DNA from: Nocardiopsis suaedae
Lineage (GTDB): Bacteria > Actinomycetota > Actinomycetes > Streptosporangiales > Streptosporangiaceae
Assembly (NCBI RefSeq): GCF_027706745.1
Contig: NZ_JAQFWP010000011.1
Span: forward strand, 1 to 64,000
DNA: 64,000 nt
Reading direction: 5' to 3'
Positions 37,631 through 46,265 of this stretch are shown here, in pieces. How positions within the stretch are numbered: the first letter of the stretch is position 1; every line of letters starts with the position of its first letter. Below the pieces are notes generated by a model that did not search any database, was not told the DNA's origin, and worked only from the letters and a program-made list of their open reading frames with translations. The position numbers and the translations under genes are program-made.

Positions 37631-39135
37631 ACGACCTGACCTTCGGCGGCGCCCCCGGGATCGCCGTCCTCACCGCCTACGCCGTCATCATGCTGGGCAT
37701 CGGCTTCTGGGTGAGCCGACGCCGCCCCGGTGTGCGCGACGGCATGAAGAGCTACTACCTGGCCGGCGGCCACCTGGGCGCCGTCGTCCTCTTCTTCACC
37801 CTCTACGCCAGCCAGTACAGCGGGAACAACGTGGTCGGCTACGCCCCGGCCGCCTACCGGTCCGGCTTCACCTGGTGGCAGTCGGTCACGTTCATGACCG
37901 CCATCATCGGCGGCTACCTGCTCTTCGCGCCCCGGCTCTACACCGTCGCCAAGCGCGAGGGGTTCGTGACCCCGACCGACTGGATGCGGTACCGCTTCGG
38001 CGGAGCCCGCAGCTCCCTGCTGGCCGCGGTGCTGATGCTCTGGGCGCTGGCCAACTACCTGCTGGAGCAGCTGGTCGCGATGGGCCACGGCATCGCCGGG
38101 CTCACCGGCGGCACCGTCCCCTACCAGGCGGCGGTCATCGGCTTCGTCGTGGTCATGCTGGCCTACTCGTGGATGGGCGGCATGCGGGCGGTCGCCTTCA
38201 CCGACGTCATGCAGGGCATCGCGCTCCTGGTCGGGGTCACCGTGCTGCTCGCCGGAGGGCTGTGGCTGGCCGGGGGCTCCCTGGGCGGGGTGGTCGACCA
38301 CATCATCGCGACCGAGCCCGACAAGGCGGCGGTGCCGCCGGTGCGCGACTCGGTGAACTGGCTGTCCCTGGTCGTCATGGTCGGCATCGGCGCGGCCCTG
38401 TACCCGCACGCGGTGCAGCGCATCTACGCGGCCGACAGCGAGCGCACCCTCAAGCGGTCGCTGTCCCGGATGGCGTGGATGCCCCTGGTCACCACCGGTG
38501 TGGTGTTCGCCGTGGGCCTCATCGGCATCCGGCTCTTCCCCGGCCTGGACGACACCGGGTCCGAGCAGCTCGTCGGCCTGATCGCCAACGAGGTCGCCGG
38601 GATCAACGTCTTCTTCTACGTCATGATGATCCTGCTGTTCGGCGGGGTCGTCGCGGCCATCGTGTCCACCGCCGACTCGGTGCTGCTGTCCCTGTCCTCG
38701 ATCATCTCCAAGGACGTCTACGCCCGGCACATCGCGCCCGGCGCCGACGAGAAGAAGGCGGTGGCGGTCGGCAAGGGCGTCGGCGTGGCCGCCGTCGCGG
38801 TGCTGCTGGTGCTGGCGTGGAACCCGCCCACCCTCCTGGTGAACATCTTCGTGCTGAAGTTCGAGCTGCTCATCCAGGTGGCGCCCGCGTTCATCCTCGG
38901 CCTGTACTGGAAGCGGCTGGCCGAGGGGCCGGTGTTCTGGGGCATGGCGGCCGGGGCCGCGCTCGCGGGCGGGCTGGTCCTGGCCGGGGTGGAGGACGTG
39001 TACGGCGTCCACGGCGGGCTGGTCGGGCTGGCCCTGAACACGCTGGTGTGCGTGGTGGGCACGCTCATGAAGCGGCCAGGGGCCGGGCCCGTCCCCGTCC
39101 CCGAGGTCAGGGACGCGGAACGTTCCGCAGATTAG
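37627..39135 (+). CDS. sodium:solute symporter family transporter
   Basis: 502 residues, about 13 TM helices of the SSS (LeuT-like) fold. Motifs include YASQYSGNNVVGYAPAAYRSG in helix 1-2 and the AIVSTADSVLLSLSS Na2-site helix. It imports a small organic solute with Na+; the solute is not evident. Translationally coupled to the DUF3311-like gene. Its end overlaps the convergent poxB remnant by 29 bp. Confidence 0.88.
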   Translation: MNDLTFGGAPGIAVLTAYAVIMLGIGFWVSRRRPGVRDGMKSYYLAGGHLGAVVLFFTLYASQYSGNNVVGYAPAAYRSGFTWWQSVTFMTAIIGGYLLFAPRLYTVAKREGFVTPTDWMRYRFGGARSSLLAAVLMLWALANYLLEQLVAMGHGIAGLTGGTVPYQAAVIGFVVVMLAYSWMGGMRAVAFTDVMQGIALLVGVTVLLAGGLWLAGGSLGGVVDHIIATEPDKAAVPPVRDSVNWLSLVVMVGIGAALYPHAVQRIYAADSERTLKRSLSRMAWMPLVTTGVVFAVGLIGIRLFPGLDDTGSEQLVGLIANEVAGINVFFYVMMILLFGGVVAAIVSTADSVLLSLSSIISKDVYARHIAPGADEKKAVAVGKGVGVAAVAVLLVLAWNPPTLLVNIFVLKFELLIQVAPAFILGLYWKRLAEGPVFWGMAAGAALAGGLVLAGVEDVYGVHGGLVGLALNTLVCVVGTLMKRPGAGPVPVPEVRDAERSAD

Positions 39136-39613
39136 AACGCGCCAGGTCGAGCATCCTCCCGACGCCCCCTTCCAGCACCGTGCGCCCGGCGGACAGCGCG
39201 AACCCCTCCCGGAGGGCCCCGTCGACACCGGCGGGGTCCTGCGCGCGCCACGCGGGCATCCCGCAGGCGCGGGCGATCGCCGAGAAGTCGGCCTGCGGGT
39301 GGTCGGTGCCGAAGGCGGGCGGGTCGTCGACCATCATCTCCAGCTTCACCATCCCCAAGGACGCGTTGTTGAAGACGACGGTCTCCACCGGGAGGCGGTA
39401 CTGCACCACCGTCAGCAGCTCGCCCATGAGCATGCTCAGCCCGCGAACGCACCGGCCTCCTCGTTGCGGACGTCCACCCATCTCCAGGCGGCCGTCGCGG
39501 CGCACGGCGTCCACGACCGGGTTGAGGCTGTCGCCGACCACCCCGTAGATCCGCTCGGCGCCCGCTTCGAGCAGGACCCGTACCGGCTGGTCGGCGATGC
39601 GCTCGGCAGCCAT
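39107..39613 (-). pseudogene. poxB-like pyruvate oxidase remnant: frameshift, large internal deletion, eroded end
   Basis: From 39613 the frame reads as the N-terminus of a ThDP-dependent pyruvate dehydrogenase/oxidase (MAAERIADQPVRVLLEAG, GVVGDSLNPVVDAVRR). Just before the ThDP motif the frame shifts: the expected WVDVRNEEAGAFAG appears in another frame. At about 39437-39446 it jumps straight to the C-terminal core LSMLMGELLTVVQYRLPVETVVFNNASLGMVKLE. About 350 residues are missing, including the FAD and central domains. The far end is also truncated (after AGRTVLE). It cannot make an active enzyme. Confidence 0.8.
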
Positions 39614-39704
39614 GCCCCGGACGCTAGGCGCCCGGCCCCGTGGCGCGGCGGCGGCACACGGGCCCGGGACGATCTTGTACCCGGCGCCTCTCACCCGGCG
39701 GGGC

Positions 39705-41501
39705 TCACCTCCCGGCCGCGTAGCCCTGGGCGCCGCGCGGGTTGGCGGCGGCGCGCAGCACCCCGCTCGCCGGGTCGCGGACCACGGCCGACAGCCGCCC
39801 CAGGGTCCACGGGCCCGAGACGGTGACCCGGTGGCCGCGGCGGCGCAGCTCGTCGATGGTCCCGGCGCCCAGCCGGTCCTCGACCACCAGCTCGCCGGGG
39901 ACGATCTCGCGCGGGTAGAAGGAGCTGGGCAGGGCGTTGGTGTGGAACATGGGGGCGTCGATCGCCGCCTGCAGGTCGCCCTCCAGGGGGTGCGCGGCCC
40001 CGTGCGCCAGGCGCAGGAAGAGCGTCAGCGACCACTGGTCCTGCTGGTCGCCGCCGGGGGTGCCGAGCGCCGCCACCGGCTCCCCGCCCCGCGTGACCAG
40101 CGTCGGCGACAGGGTCGTGCGCGGGCGCTTGCGCGGGGCCGGGGCGCTGGGCGAGCGCGGGTCGAGCCAGAACATCTGGCCGCGGGTGCCCAGCGGGAAC
40201 CCCAGGCCGGGGACGACGGGGGAGCTGGCCAGCCAGCCGCCGGAGGGGGTGGCGGCGACCATGTTGCCCTCGGCGTCGACGACGTCCAGGTGGCAGGTGT
40301 CGCCGCGCTGGGCGCCGGAGCGCTCCACGGTCGGCTCGCCCCCGGCCCGGTCGGCGGCGCTCGCGCCGGCGTCGAAGTCCAGGTCGGGCAGGTGGGGGGA
40401 GCGGCCGCCGGGGGAGCCGGGGCGCAGCTCCATGGAGGCGTGCGCGTCGACCAGCGCGGCGCGTTCGGCGGCGTAGGCGGGCGAGAGCAGGGCGTCCAGG
40501 GGGACGTCGGTGAAGCGCGGGTCGCCGTAGTGGGCCTCGCGGTCGGCGAAGCCGAGCTTGGCGGCCTCGGTGACCAGGTGGACGAAGTCGGCCGAGAGGG
40601 GGTCCGCGTCCCCGGTGCCGAGGGCCTGGGCCAGGCGGAGCTGCTGCAGGAAGACCGGGCCCTGACCCCAGGGGCCGGTCTTGTGCACGGTCAGGCCCGC
40701 GTACTCGACGGCGCAGGTCTCCTCGTAGGTGGCGCTCCAGCAGGCCAGGTCGTCCCCGCTGAGCAGGGCCCGGTGCGGCTCCCCGGTGCCGCTGGGCACG
40801 GGCTCGGCGAGGAAGTCTAGGATCGCTTCGGCGATGAACCCCTCCCGCCAGACGCGGCGGGCGGCGTCGTAGACCCCCTCGCGGCCGCGGGCGGCGGCCT
40901 CGGCCTCGCGGAGGAGCCGCTCGTAGGCGTCGGCGAGGGCGGGGTTGCGGTGGAACCCCCGGGGGTCGGGCACCGCGCCGCCGCGGTCCAGCCACACGTC
41001 GGCGGAGGTGGGCCAGTGCTCCAGGAAGACGGGGCGCACGGCGGCGATCTTCTCGGTGATCTGCGGTATGAGGGGGAAGCCGGAGCGGGCGTAGCCGATG
41101 GCGGGCGAGAGCAGGTCGCGCAGCGGCAGGGTGCCGTGGTCGCGGGCGAGCAGCGCCCAGGCGTCGAAGGCCCCGGGCACGCAGGCGGGGAGCACGCCGC
41201 TGCCGGGGATGCGCCCCATCCCGTCGAACGCCTCGGGCACGGCGGCGGCGGGTGATGGGCCCTGTCCGCAGAGCACGGCGGGGCGCTCCCCGGCGGCCTG
41301 GAAGATGATCGGCACCTCACCGCCGGGCCCGTTGAGGTGGGGTTCGACGACCTGGAGGGTGAACCCGGCGGCGACCGCGGCGTCGAAGGCGTTGCCGCCG
41401 CGCTCCAGGACGGACATCCCCACGGCACTGGCGGTCCAGTGCGTCGAGGCGACCATCCCGAAACTCCCGCGCAGCTCGGGCCTGGTGGTGAATCCGCTCA
41501 T
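39705..41501 (-). CDS. gamma-glutamyltransferase family protein
   Basis: 598 residues from the ATG at 41501 (TAGGAGGGA upstream). The Ntn-hydrolase precursor plan is visible: MSVLERGGNAFDAAVAAGFTLQVVEPH at the start, and the self-cleavage Thr in GDTCHLDVVDAEGN (T402), which becomes the nucleophile of the small subunit. Members cleave gamma-glutamyl bonds or act as acylases. No signal peptide is evident, suggesting a cytosolic form, unlike secreted GGTs. The Arg binding the gamma-glutamyl carboxylate is not obvious, so the substrate may differ. Confidence 0.85.
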   Translation of the reverse strand: MSGFTTRPELRGSFGMVASTHWTASAVGMSVLERGGNAFDAAVAAGFTLQVVEPHLNGPGGEVPIIFQAAGERPAVLCGQGPSPAAAVPEAFDGMGRIPGSGVLPACVPGAFDAWALLARDHGTLPLRDLLSPAIGYARSGFPLIPQITEKIAAVRPVFLEHWPTSADVWLDRGGAVPDPRGFHRNPALADAYERLLREAEAAARGREGVYDAARRVWREGFIAEAILDFLAEPVPSGTGEPHRALLSGDDLACWSATYEETCAVEYAGLTVHKTGPWGQGPVFLQQLRLAQALGTGDADPLSADFVHLVTEAAKLGFADREAHYGDPRFTDVPLDALLSPAYAAERAALVDAHASMELRPGSPGGRSPHLPDLDFDAGASAADRAGGEPTVERSGAQRGDTCHLDVVDAEGNMVAATPSGGWLASSPVVPGLGFPLGTRGQMFWLDPRSPSAPAPRKRPRTTLSPTLVTRGGEPVAALGTPGGDQQDQWSLTLFLRLAHGAAHPLEGDLQAAIDAPMFHTNALPSSFYPREIVPGELVVEDRLGAGTIDELRRRGHRVTVSGPWTLGRLSAVVRDPASGVLRAAANPRGAQGYAAGR

Positions 41502-41682
41502 CCGATGGTCCCTCCTATGCGCCGCTGTGACGCCGCACACGGTATACCGCGCCCTCCCTGCGGCGGCAGGGGCCCAGGTACCGGAGTTTTCCATCCTGGT
41601 CGAATGACCTTGTCCGTGTGCTCGTCGGGCCGGGAGGATGCCGGATCCGCCTCCGTCCCCCGCCGCCCCCAGGAGCCAACGC

Positions 41683-43158
41683 GTGAACCCGTATGGACGC
41701 CGACCGCTGGTGTGGAGGTTCGGTATCGCGGCAGGGGCCCTCTGCCTGGTCGCCGGGGGCGTTGTGCTGGTGGGGGCCCAGATGGCGACCGGGCCTTCGA
41801 TCACGGTCACGGGGGAAGAGCAGGCTTTGAGCATCGTCTGGGAGGCGTCCGCGGACGCCTCGGGACCGGTCGAGTCCCGATTCGACGACTGGGCCGCCCT
41901 CTGGCCGACGGCCGGTGCCGTCGTGCACGCCGACCACCGGGGAGTGACCGCCTACTCCTCCGACGAGGGGGCGCACCTCTGGGATTTCACCCCGGAGGGG
42001 CGTGGGTTGTGCGCCGCGGCCGAGACCCCCGCCGGAAAGAAGGGGGACATCGGGGTCGTCCTCGTCGAAGAGGCCGACGGCGACGGCGATTACGGGGGCT
42101 ACGGCAACGCCTGCCGCACCGTGGTCGCCCTCGACCTGGAGAGCGGCGAGGAGGTGTGGACCGCCGAGGCCGGTCCCCCGTGGGAGGGGGCGAAGAAGGA
42201 GGCAGAGCGGTATCCGTGGGCGACCGGGGCGGAGGTCTGGGCCGACGGCCCGCGTGTGGTGGTCCAGCGCGGAGAGATCCTGCTCGGGCTGGACGCCGAC
42301 GAAGCGGGGCGCGAGGTCTGGCAGGAGGAGAACCCGCTGTTCCCCGACGCCGAAGAGAAGGAGTGGGCGAACGGCCCCGACTACTCCTGCCTCGACGTGG
42401 AACAGTCGCCGCTCCCCGGAGGCGAGGGAGAGCTGGCGGTTCTGGCCGCCTGTGACTACCAGTGGAGGGTCGGGGTCCTGGATACCGCGACGGGCGAGGT
42501 GTCCGAGCGCAGCGACGCCTCGGATACCAAGGCCCCTCTCCTGTCGGGCGACCCGCTCGTGAGGTCCTGCTGGGACCGAGGAGAGTGCCGACCGCCCGGC
42601 GGTGGGTTCGATGTGCACGTATTCGACGGCGGCGACGCGGAGATCGTCCACGCCCAGCAGGAGCGGGGGGCGCTCCCCGAGGGGCCGGGCGAGGAGCCCG
42701 ACTACGCATACCCGCCCGCCCTCGGGGGCGGGGAGAGCTACACCGTCGACGACGGCATCCTCTACTTGATCGCGTCCGGAAGAGAGGAGCCCTGGGACCG
42801 GCTGGCCGCCGTCGACCTGACGACCGGGCAGACCCGCTGGGCCTACTACGCCGAGCGGTACACGCCCCGAGAGGTGCTGGGGGTCGAGAACGGCCGTGTC
42901 CTCGTCCTGGCCTGGCACGAACCTGAAGCGTCGGCGCCCCCGAGTGCCGAGGAGGACCTGCGCCTGCTCTCCTTCCCGGCCGACGGCGAGGGGCCCGCCG
43001 AGGTGATCGCCGACGGGCTCCCCGCCCTTCCGGGGAGCGCCGTCTCCGACGTCCGCGTGAGCGTGTCCGGCGGCCGCTACTACCTCGCGCTCCCGCCGCG
43101 CGCCCTGGGGGAACGGACCGACGACGAGCCGGTCGCCCCGCTATACACCGTCGGCTGA
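41683..43158 (+). CDS. membrane-anchored PQQ-like beta-propeller protein
   Basis: 491 residues from the GTG at 41683 (AGGAG seven bases upstream; an ATG at 41638 has no spacing). One N-terminal TM helix (about 12-34), then an extracellular domain rich in repeats of the VVALDLESGEEVWTAEAG and LAAVDLTTGQTRWAYY type, the blade motif of PQQ/BamB-like propellers. Such domains bind proteins or ligands; enzyme residues are not recognisable. Unlinked to any known system here. Confidence 0.7.
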   Translation: MNPYGRRPLVWRFGIAAGALCLVAGGVVLVGAQMATGPSITVTGEEQALSIVWEASADASGPVESRFDDWAALWPTAGAVVHADHRGVTAYSSDEGAHLWDFTPEGRGLCAAAETPAGKKGDIGVVLVEEADGDGDYGGYGNACRTVVALDLESGEEVWTAEAGPPWEGAKKEAERYPWATGAEVWADGPRVVVQRGEILLGLDADEAGREVWQEENPLFPDAEEKEWANGPDYSCLDVEQSPLPGGEGELAVLAACDYQWRVGVLDTATGEVSERSDASDTKAPLLSGDPLVRSCWDRGECRPPGGGFDVHVFDGGDAEIVHAQQERGALPEGPGEEPDYAYPPALGGGESYTVDDGILYLIASGREEPWDRLAAVDLTTGQTRWAYYAERYTPREVLGVENGRVLVLAWHEPEASAPPSAEEDLRLLSFPADGEGPAEVIADGLPALPGSAVSDVRVSVSGGRYYLALPPRALGERTDDEPVAPLYTVG

Positions 43159-43203
43159 TCCTTCGCCGTCGAGCCGAAACGGCTGTACTGAGACAGTGGG
43201 GAC

Positions 43204-43956
43204 ATGCTCCCCGTTGCTCCCAGCCGGATCCTGCGCAGTGCCATCGGCAGCGCCCTCGTCCTCCTGTACGGCCTCGCCCTGATGGGCGGTGCCGCCTATG
43301 CGGTGGCCGCCAACCTCGCGGACGGCCACCGGGACAACCGCGCCTACCTTGCCGCCGAGCCCTGCCCTTCTCCTCCCGAGGGGGCGGCCGACTGCTTGTG
43401 GGACCAGGAGTTCACCGCCTCCGACATCGTCAATGAGCGGGGCAGGAGCGGTACGCGCGCGCTGACGCTCAACGCCGAGGACGGCACCCGGATCAGAGTC
43501 GGCACCGACGGCAGGGGCCCCGTCCTGCGGACCCTGGACGAGGGGCAGAAGGTGACCGGCACGATGTGGCGCGGCCTGCCCAGGGAGATCGCCGCCGAGG
43601 GGATGACCCAGCGCACCGCGGAGTACCCGATCGACATGCGGCACACCGCCCTGGTCCTCGCGCTCATACTCGCCCCGTCGGGGGCGGTGGTCACCGCCGT
43701 CACCGGGCTGCGGCTGATCCGATGGCGGCGGACCCCGACCAAGGCGGCGGCCTCCGCGCTCGGCCTCGGCCTGGCGCTTCCGCTCGCCGGACTCCTGATG
43801 CCCATGTTCCTCGGGGACCTGGTCTCCCGGCTCTGGGCCGCGACGCTGGTGTGGGCGGTGCTCGCCGCACTGATGACCCTGACGGCCTGGGTCTACGCGA
43901 CCCACACCCCGCCGAAGGACGTCATCGACGCGGACCCCTCCACCGGCGGCCGGTGA
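43204..43956 (+). CDS. hypothetical membrane protein
   Basis: 250 residues. One N-terminal TM helix (about 13-36), an outer domain of about 100 residues with two Cys (AEPCPSPPEGAADCLW), then three TM helices (about 150-172, 180-203, 208-232). GTGGGGAC precedes the ATG. 45 bp behind the propeller protein on the same strand, so possibly co-transcribed. No family recognised. Confidence 0.6.
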   Translation: MLPVAPSRILRSAIGSALVLLYGLALMGGAAYAVAANLADGHRDNRAYLAAEPCPSPPEGAADCLWDQEFTASDIVNERGRSGTRALTLNAEDGTRIRVGTDGRGPVLRTLDEGQKVTGTMWRGLPREIAAEGMTQRTAEYPIDMRHTALVLALILAPSGAVVTAVTGLRLIRWRRTPTKAAASALGLGLALPLAGLLMPMFLGDLVSRLWAATLVWAVLAALMTLTAWVYATHTPPKDVIDADPSTGGR

Positions 43957-43972
43957 GGCCGGTGAGCCGGCC

Positions 43973-44218
43973 TCAGAGGTTGAACCAGTGGATGTACCGG
44001 CACTCGGCGCAGATGTGGCAGGTGGCGCTCCGATTGAGGAAGTCCAGGTCGAAGAAGCTCATCCCCGCGGTGTTCAACTGCCACTCGCGCTGATGGAAGG
44101 AGTCGTTCCGGCACACCACGCACGCCAGGTCCGTCCCGTTGCGCAGCTTCACCCGGTGACCGGGCTGTTCGGCCGTATGCGTTCCCGCCTCCGCCCACAC
44201 CTGAGGGGTTCCGGGCAT
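43973..44218 (-). CDS. small zinc-ribbon-like hypothetical protein
   Basis: 81 residues. Two Cys pairs, CVVC and CHICAEC, frame LNTAGMSFFDLDFLNRSAT; this CxxC...CxxC plan suggests a zinc ribbon. The ATG at 44218 has no ribosome site and abuts the tRNA terminator; an in-frame GTG at 44152 (VKLRNGTDL) is an alternative. This is the last chromosomal gene before attL and originally lay downstream of tRNA-Arg. Confidence 0.6.
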   Translation of the reverse strand: MPGTPQVWAEAGTHTAEQPGHRVKLRNGTDLACVVCRNDSFHQREWQLNTAGMSFFDLDFLNRSATCHICAECRYIHWFNL

Positions 44219-44224
44219 ACGAAA

Positions 44225-44256
44225 GACCAGCGGTCGCCGAAGCCTTCCCGCTGGTC
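44225..44256 (-). terminator. chromosomal terminator hairpin of tRNA-Arg, now stranded at attL
   Basis: ACCAGCGG and CCGCTGGT pair around a loop containing CGCCGAAGC. Read on the minus strand it follows the tRNA 3' end by about 7 bp and is followed by CTTTCG. It is the original terminator, separated from the intact tRNA by insertion of the element. Confidence 0.7.
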
Positions 44257-44262
44257 TTCACA

Positions 44263-44310
44263 GTGCCCCCTGGAGGATTCGAACCTCCGCACACGGCTCC
44301 GGAGGCCGTT
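44263..44310 (-). repeat. attL: 48-bp copy of the tRNA-Arg 3' portion
   Basis: Identical over 48 bp to 63360-63407. It contains the tRNA T-arm, variable loop, anticodon stem-loop and acceptor 3' strand, but not the D-arm or 5' acceptor strand. Identity stops at C44311 versus G63408. This is the left boundary of the integrated element. Confidence 0.93.
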
Positions 44311-44504
44311 CGTTTCGACGCCCCCGACCTGCAAGGACGCTTCGCGGCTGTGTTCTCTGACCACGAGGTGACCACAGCGGCCCCTGTCGGGGCCGCTGGC
44401 AGGTCCCATCCCCACCGTCCGTAGGTGGGTGGTCCCCCTTGCTTGGCGGGCCCCCCGAGCCGCGCGTCGGTGCTGGGCGCGCGGTCTGCTTGTGTTGTAG
44501 GGGG

Positions 44505-45377
44505 CTACTGGCTGCCTTCGTTATTGGCTGCTGAACGAGACTGTGGCCCCTGTTCCAGTTGCTGCTCTCGCTTCCGTTGGTCTAGTTTGATTTTTTCTGT
44601 TTTCTCCGCAAAATCCTTAAGTCGATTGACGTCATCGTCGGTGTCTCTGTATGAGTTGATGCCAAGTTCTGCAGAATTATATTCATACTCCAAGTCATCT
44701 GCGGCTCGTTGCATATTTACTCCGCGTTCGCGAAACTTGAAGTACCCATTAAGGGAAGTTGCCGTGGCGACAAGGAAGCTGGCTGCCACTCCAGCCCATT
44801 GCAAGGCCGGGAACTGGCTGGAAGCTGTAACAAGTAGACTCACGGCAACTGAAAAGACGATGATAAATCCCTGGAACCAGTTGCCAACTTTGCGTTGCTT
44901 TGAGGCGCCTGACCGGTATTCGTCTATCGATGCAGCGACGTCGGAGTGGTAGTGCCACAGGATGTTCCTGGAGGCGTTGTCGGGGAGCCGGAGACGCGCG
45001 CTCTTCTCAGAATCCCTATGCTTCCTTCGGAGATCCCAAAGTTCAACGAGATCTTTATTGAATTTTGAGATAAAGAAGGCTGAAGTGACGATAGCTGTCA
45101 GAGTTACAACAATTCCTCCGATGTTCGTCCAAAGCGGATTTATGGGAGGAGATGGTGTAAAATTCAGGAGTGCAATTGGGAGCCAAAGCGACAGGGAGAC
45201 GAATATTGCAGCCCAGGAATATTTCTTCCTGAGTTCGGCCCTGTCGATTTTAGTTCGGTTATCGTGAAGTTTAAACCGTGCTTGTGCTAGGTCGTAAGCA
45301 ACGGCATTGGCCCCTTCTTTGGTGTTCTGGTTCTTGGATTCATTGTCGCCTGTGTTGGCGATTTCCTCGTCTGACAT
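44505..45377 (-). CDS. four-TM protein with SLATT/DUF4231-like C-terminal half (AICE cargo)
   Basis: 290 residues; helices at about 54-73, 84-104, 167-186 and 191-212. The second half (a basic stretch before TM3, a short hairpin, then SLNGYFKFRERGVNMQRAADDLEYEYN and a long charged helix) has the pattern of SLATT/DUF4231 domains, paired-helix membrane effectors predicted to form pores in nucleotide-signalling conflict systems. Codon use is far more AT-rich than the neighbours, a sign of separate acquisition. No SMODS cyclase or SLOG sensor is adjacent. Alternative: an unrelated 4-TM protein. Confidence 0.55.
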   Translation of the reverse strand: MSDEEIANTGDNESKNQNTKEGANAVAYDLAQARFKLHDNRTKIDRAELRKKYSWAAIFVSLSLWLPIALLNFTPSPPINPLWTNIGGIVVTLTAIVTSAFFISKFNKDLVELWDLRRKHRDSEKSARLRLPDNASRNILWHYHSDVAASIDEYRSGASKQRKVGNWFQGFIIVFSVAVSLLVTASSQFPALQWAGVAASFLVATATSLNGYFKFRERGVNMQRAADDLEYEYNSAELGINSYRDTDDDVNRLKDFAEKTEKIKLDQRKREQQLEQGPQSRSAANNEGSQ

Positions 45378-45383
45378 GCTGAA

Positions 45384-45566
45384 CTACTCTTCTATGTGGT
45401 GAACACCCTGGGTCGTGGCCGAAGACACGATGGCGCGAGACTGTGCCGATGCGCGACCGGCTGGCCACTTTCGGTCATGAAAATGGGTAGCCTCTTCTCG
45501 CTCTGCAGTGGGTGTGTTAGCTACACCGTCACCGGGTCGCGTGGGTGCAGCTTCAGAGCTAGCCAT
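45384..45566 (-). CDS. possible small protein upstream of the SLATT-like gene
   Basis: 60 residues, polar, no Cys or TM (MASSEAAPTRPGDGVANT...). A purine-rich AAGGGAAGA lies about 9 bp before the ATG. The stop is 6 bp before the SLATT-like start, so it could be a leader ORF or a small partner. It resembles nothing I know, and may be non-coding leader. Confidence 0.35.
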   Translation of the reverse strand: MASSEAAPTRPGDGVANTPTAEREEATHFHDRKWPAGRASAQSRAIVSSATTQGVHHIEE

Positions 45567-45601
45567 AGGGGGTCTTCCCTTTAGAGATTTAAGAGGTGAC
45601 A

Positions 45602-45754
45602 GGTTCCGCAGAGTCCGCAGCGGGCGCGAAACTGCGTATCACCTGCACGGATGCTGCGGAACCTGGCGCCGCCCGCCAGCTTCCGCGTAGGTTCCGCAGG
45701 TTCCGCACGGAAGTACCCCTGCGAAGCCGTGACCAGTAGCGACGGTGCGGAAGC
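45602..45754. repeat. GGTTCCGCA repeat cluster, possible iterons
   Basis: GGTTCCGCA occurs at 45602, 45690 and 45699 (the last two in tandem). It occurs inverted as TGCGGAACC at 45655 and as the variant TGCGGAAGC at 45746, with a partial TTCCGCG at 45681. The non-coding gap lies between the SLATT operon and the regulator unit. Related TTCCGCAGAACCCGCA and TGCGGAAGC words recur in the 3' part of rep (about 61004 and 61081). Possibly Rep-binding iterons. Confidence 0.5.
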
Positions 45755-45795
45755 TGCCCCTAATGGCTAGCTCCGAGGGCGCGGACACACGAAAG

Positions 45796-45827
45796 GGGCG
45801 GCCCCGGCTCGTGCCGGAACCGCCCCG
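45796..45827 (-). terminator. nested hairpin after the Nudix gene
   Basis: GGGGCGG pairs with CCGCCCC around an inner CCGGC/GCCGG stem. It lies 10 bp past the Nudix stop on the minus strand, the expected end of the gntR-GNAT-nudix transcript. Confidence 0.65.
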
Positions 45828-45836
45828 TCACCGTCC

Positions 45837-46265
45837 TCAGGCCAGAAGCGAGGTCCCGTCATGGATCCGCACGAACGGGCCGCCCTCCCGGAACGCGTCG
45901 GTGACCCGGACGGCGCGCGCCTCCGGGGCCGCCCCGACGGCCTCTTCGACGGTCAGCCAGGAGGCGACGGTGGCCTCATCGGTCGCCCGGGGTTCGCCAG
46001 CCACCGGGTAGCAGCGGAAGGCCAGGGAGACGACCCCGAGCCGCATGTTCTTGTAGACGCCGATCAGCCGTTCCGGCTTGACCTCGACACCGGTCTCTTC
46101 GAGGACCTCGCGGACGACACCGCCCTCCGGCGACTCGTTCAGCTCCAGCACGCCGCCCGGCGGAACCCAGCGGCCGTCGTCAGCCCGCTTGATCATCAGA
46201 ACGCGGTCATCGGAGCAGACCACGACACCGGTGACGCTGACGCTATGGCGCGGCGTGTCGCTCAT
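45837..46265 (-). CDS. Nudix hydrolase (Pif-like position)
   Basis: 142 residues. A complete Nudix box (GxxxxxE...REVLEETGV, about residues 38-60) binds Mg2+ and a nucleoside-diphosphate-X substrate. In pSAM2 the Nudix protein Pif, beside the GntR regulator, limits redundant transfer; the same position suggests that role here. Start overlaps the GNAT stop by ATGA. Last gene of the left-reading control operon. Confidence 0.85.
   Translation of the reverse strand: MSDTPRHSVSVTGVVVCSDDRVLMIKRADDGRWVPPGGVLELNESPEGGVVREVLEETGVEVKPERLIGVYKNMRLGVVSLAFRCYPVAGEPRATDEATVASWLTVEEAVGAAPEARAVRVTDAFREGGPFVRIHDGTSLLA

Noticed and set aside
44264-44310. A second tRNA-Arg at attL
   Set aside because: Only the 3' portion is present; the D-arm and 5' acceptor strand are missing, so it cannot fold as a tRNA.
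44425-44952. Plus-strand open frame antisense to the SLATT-like gene
   Set aside because: No family resemblance and poor start; the minus frame has coherent TM helices, charged ends and a good start.
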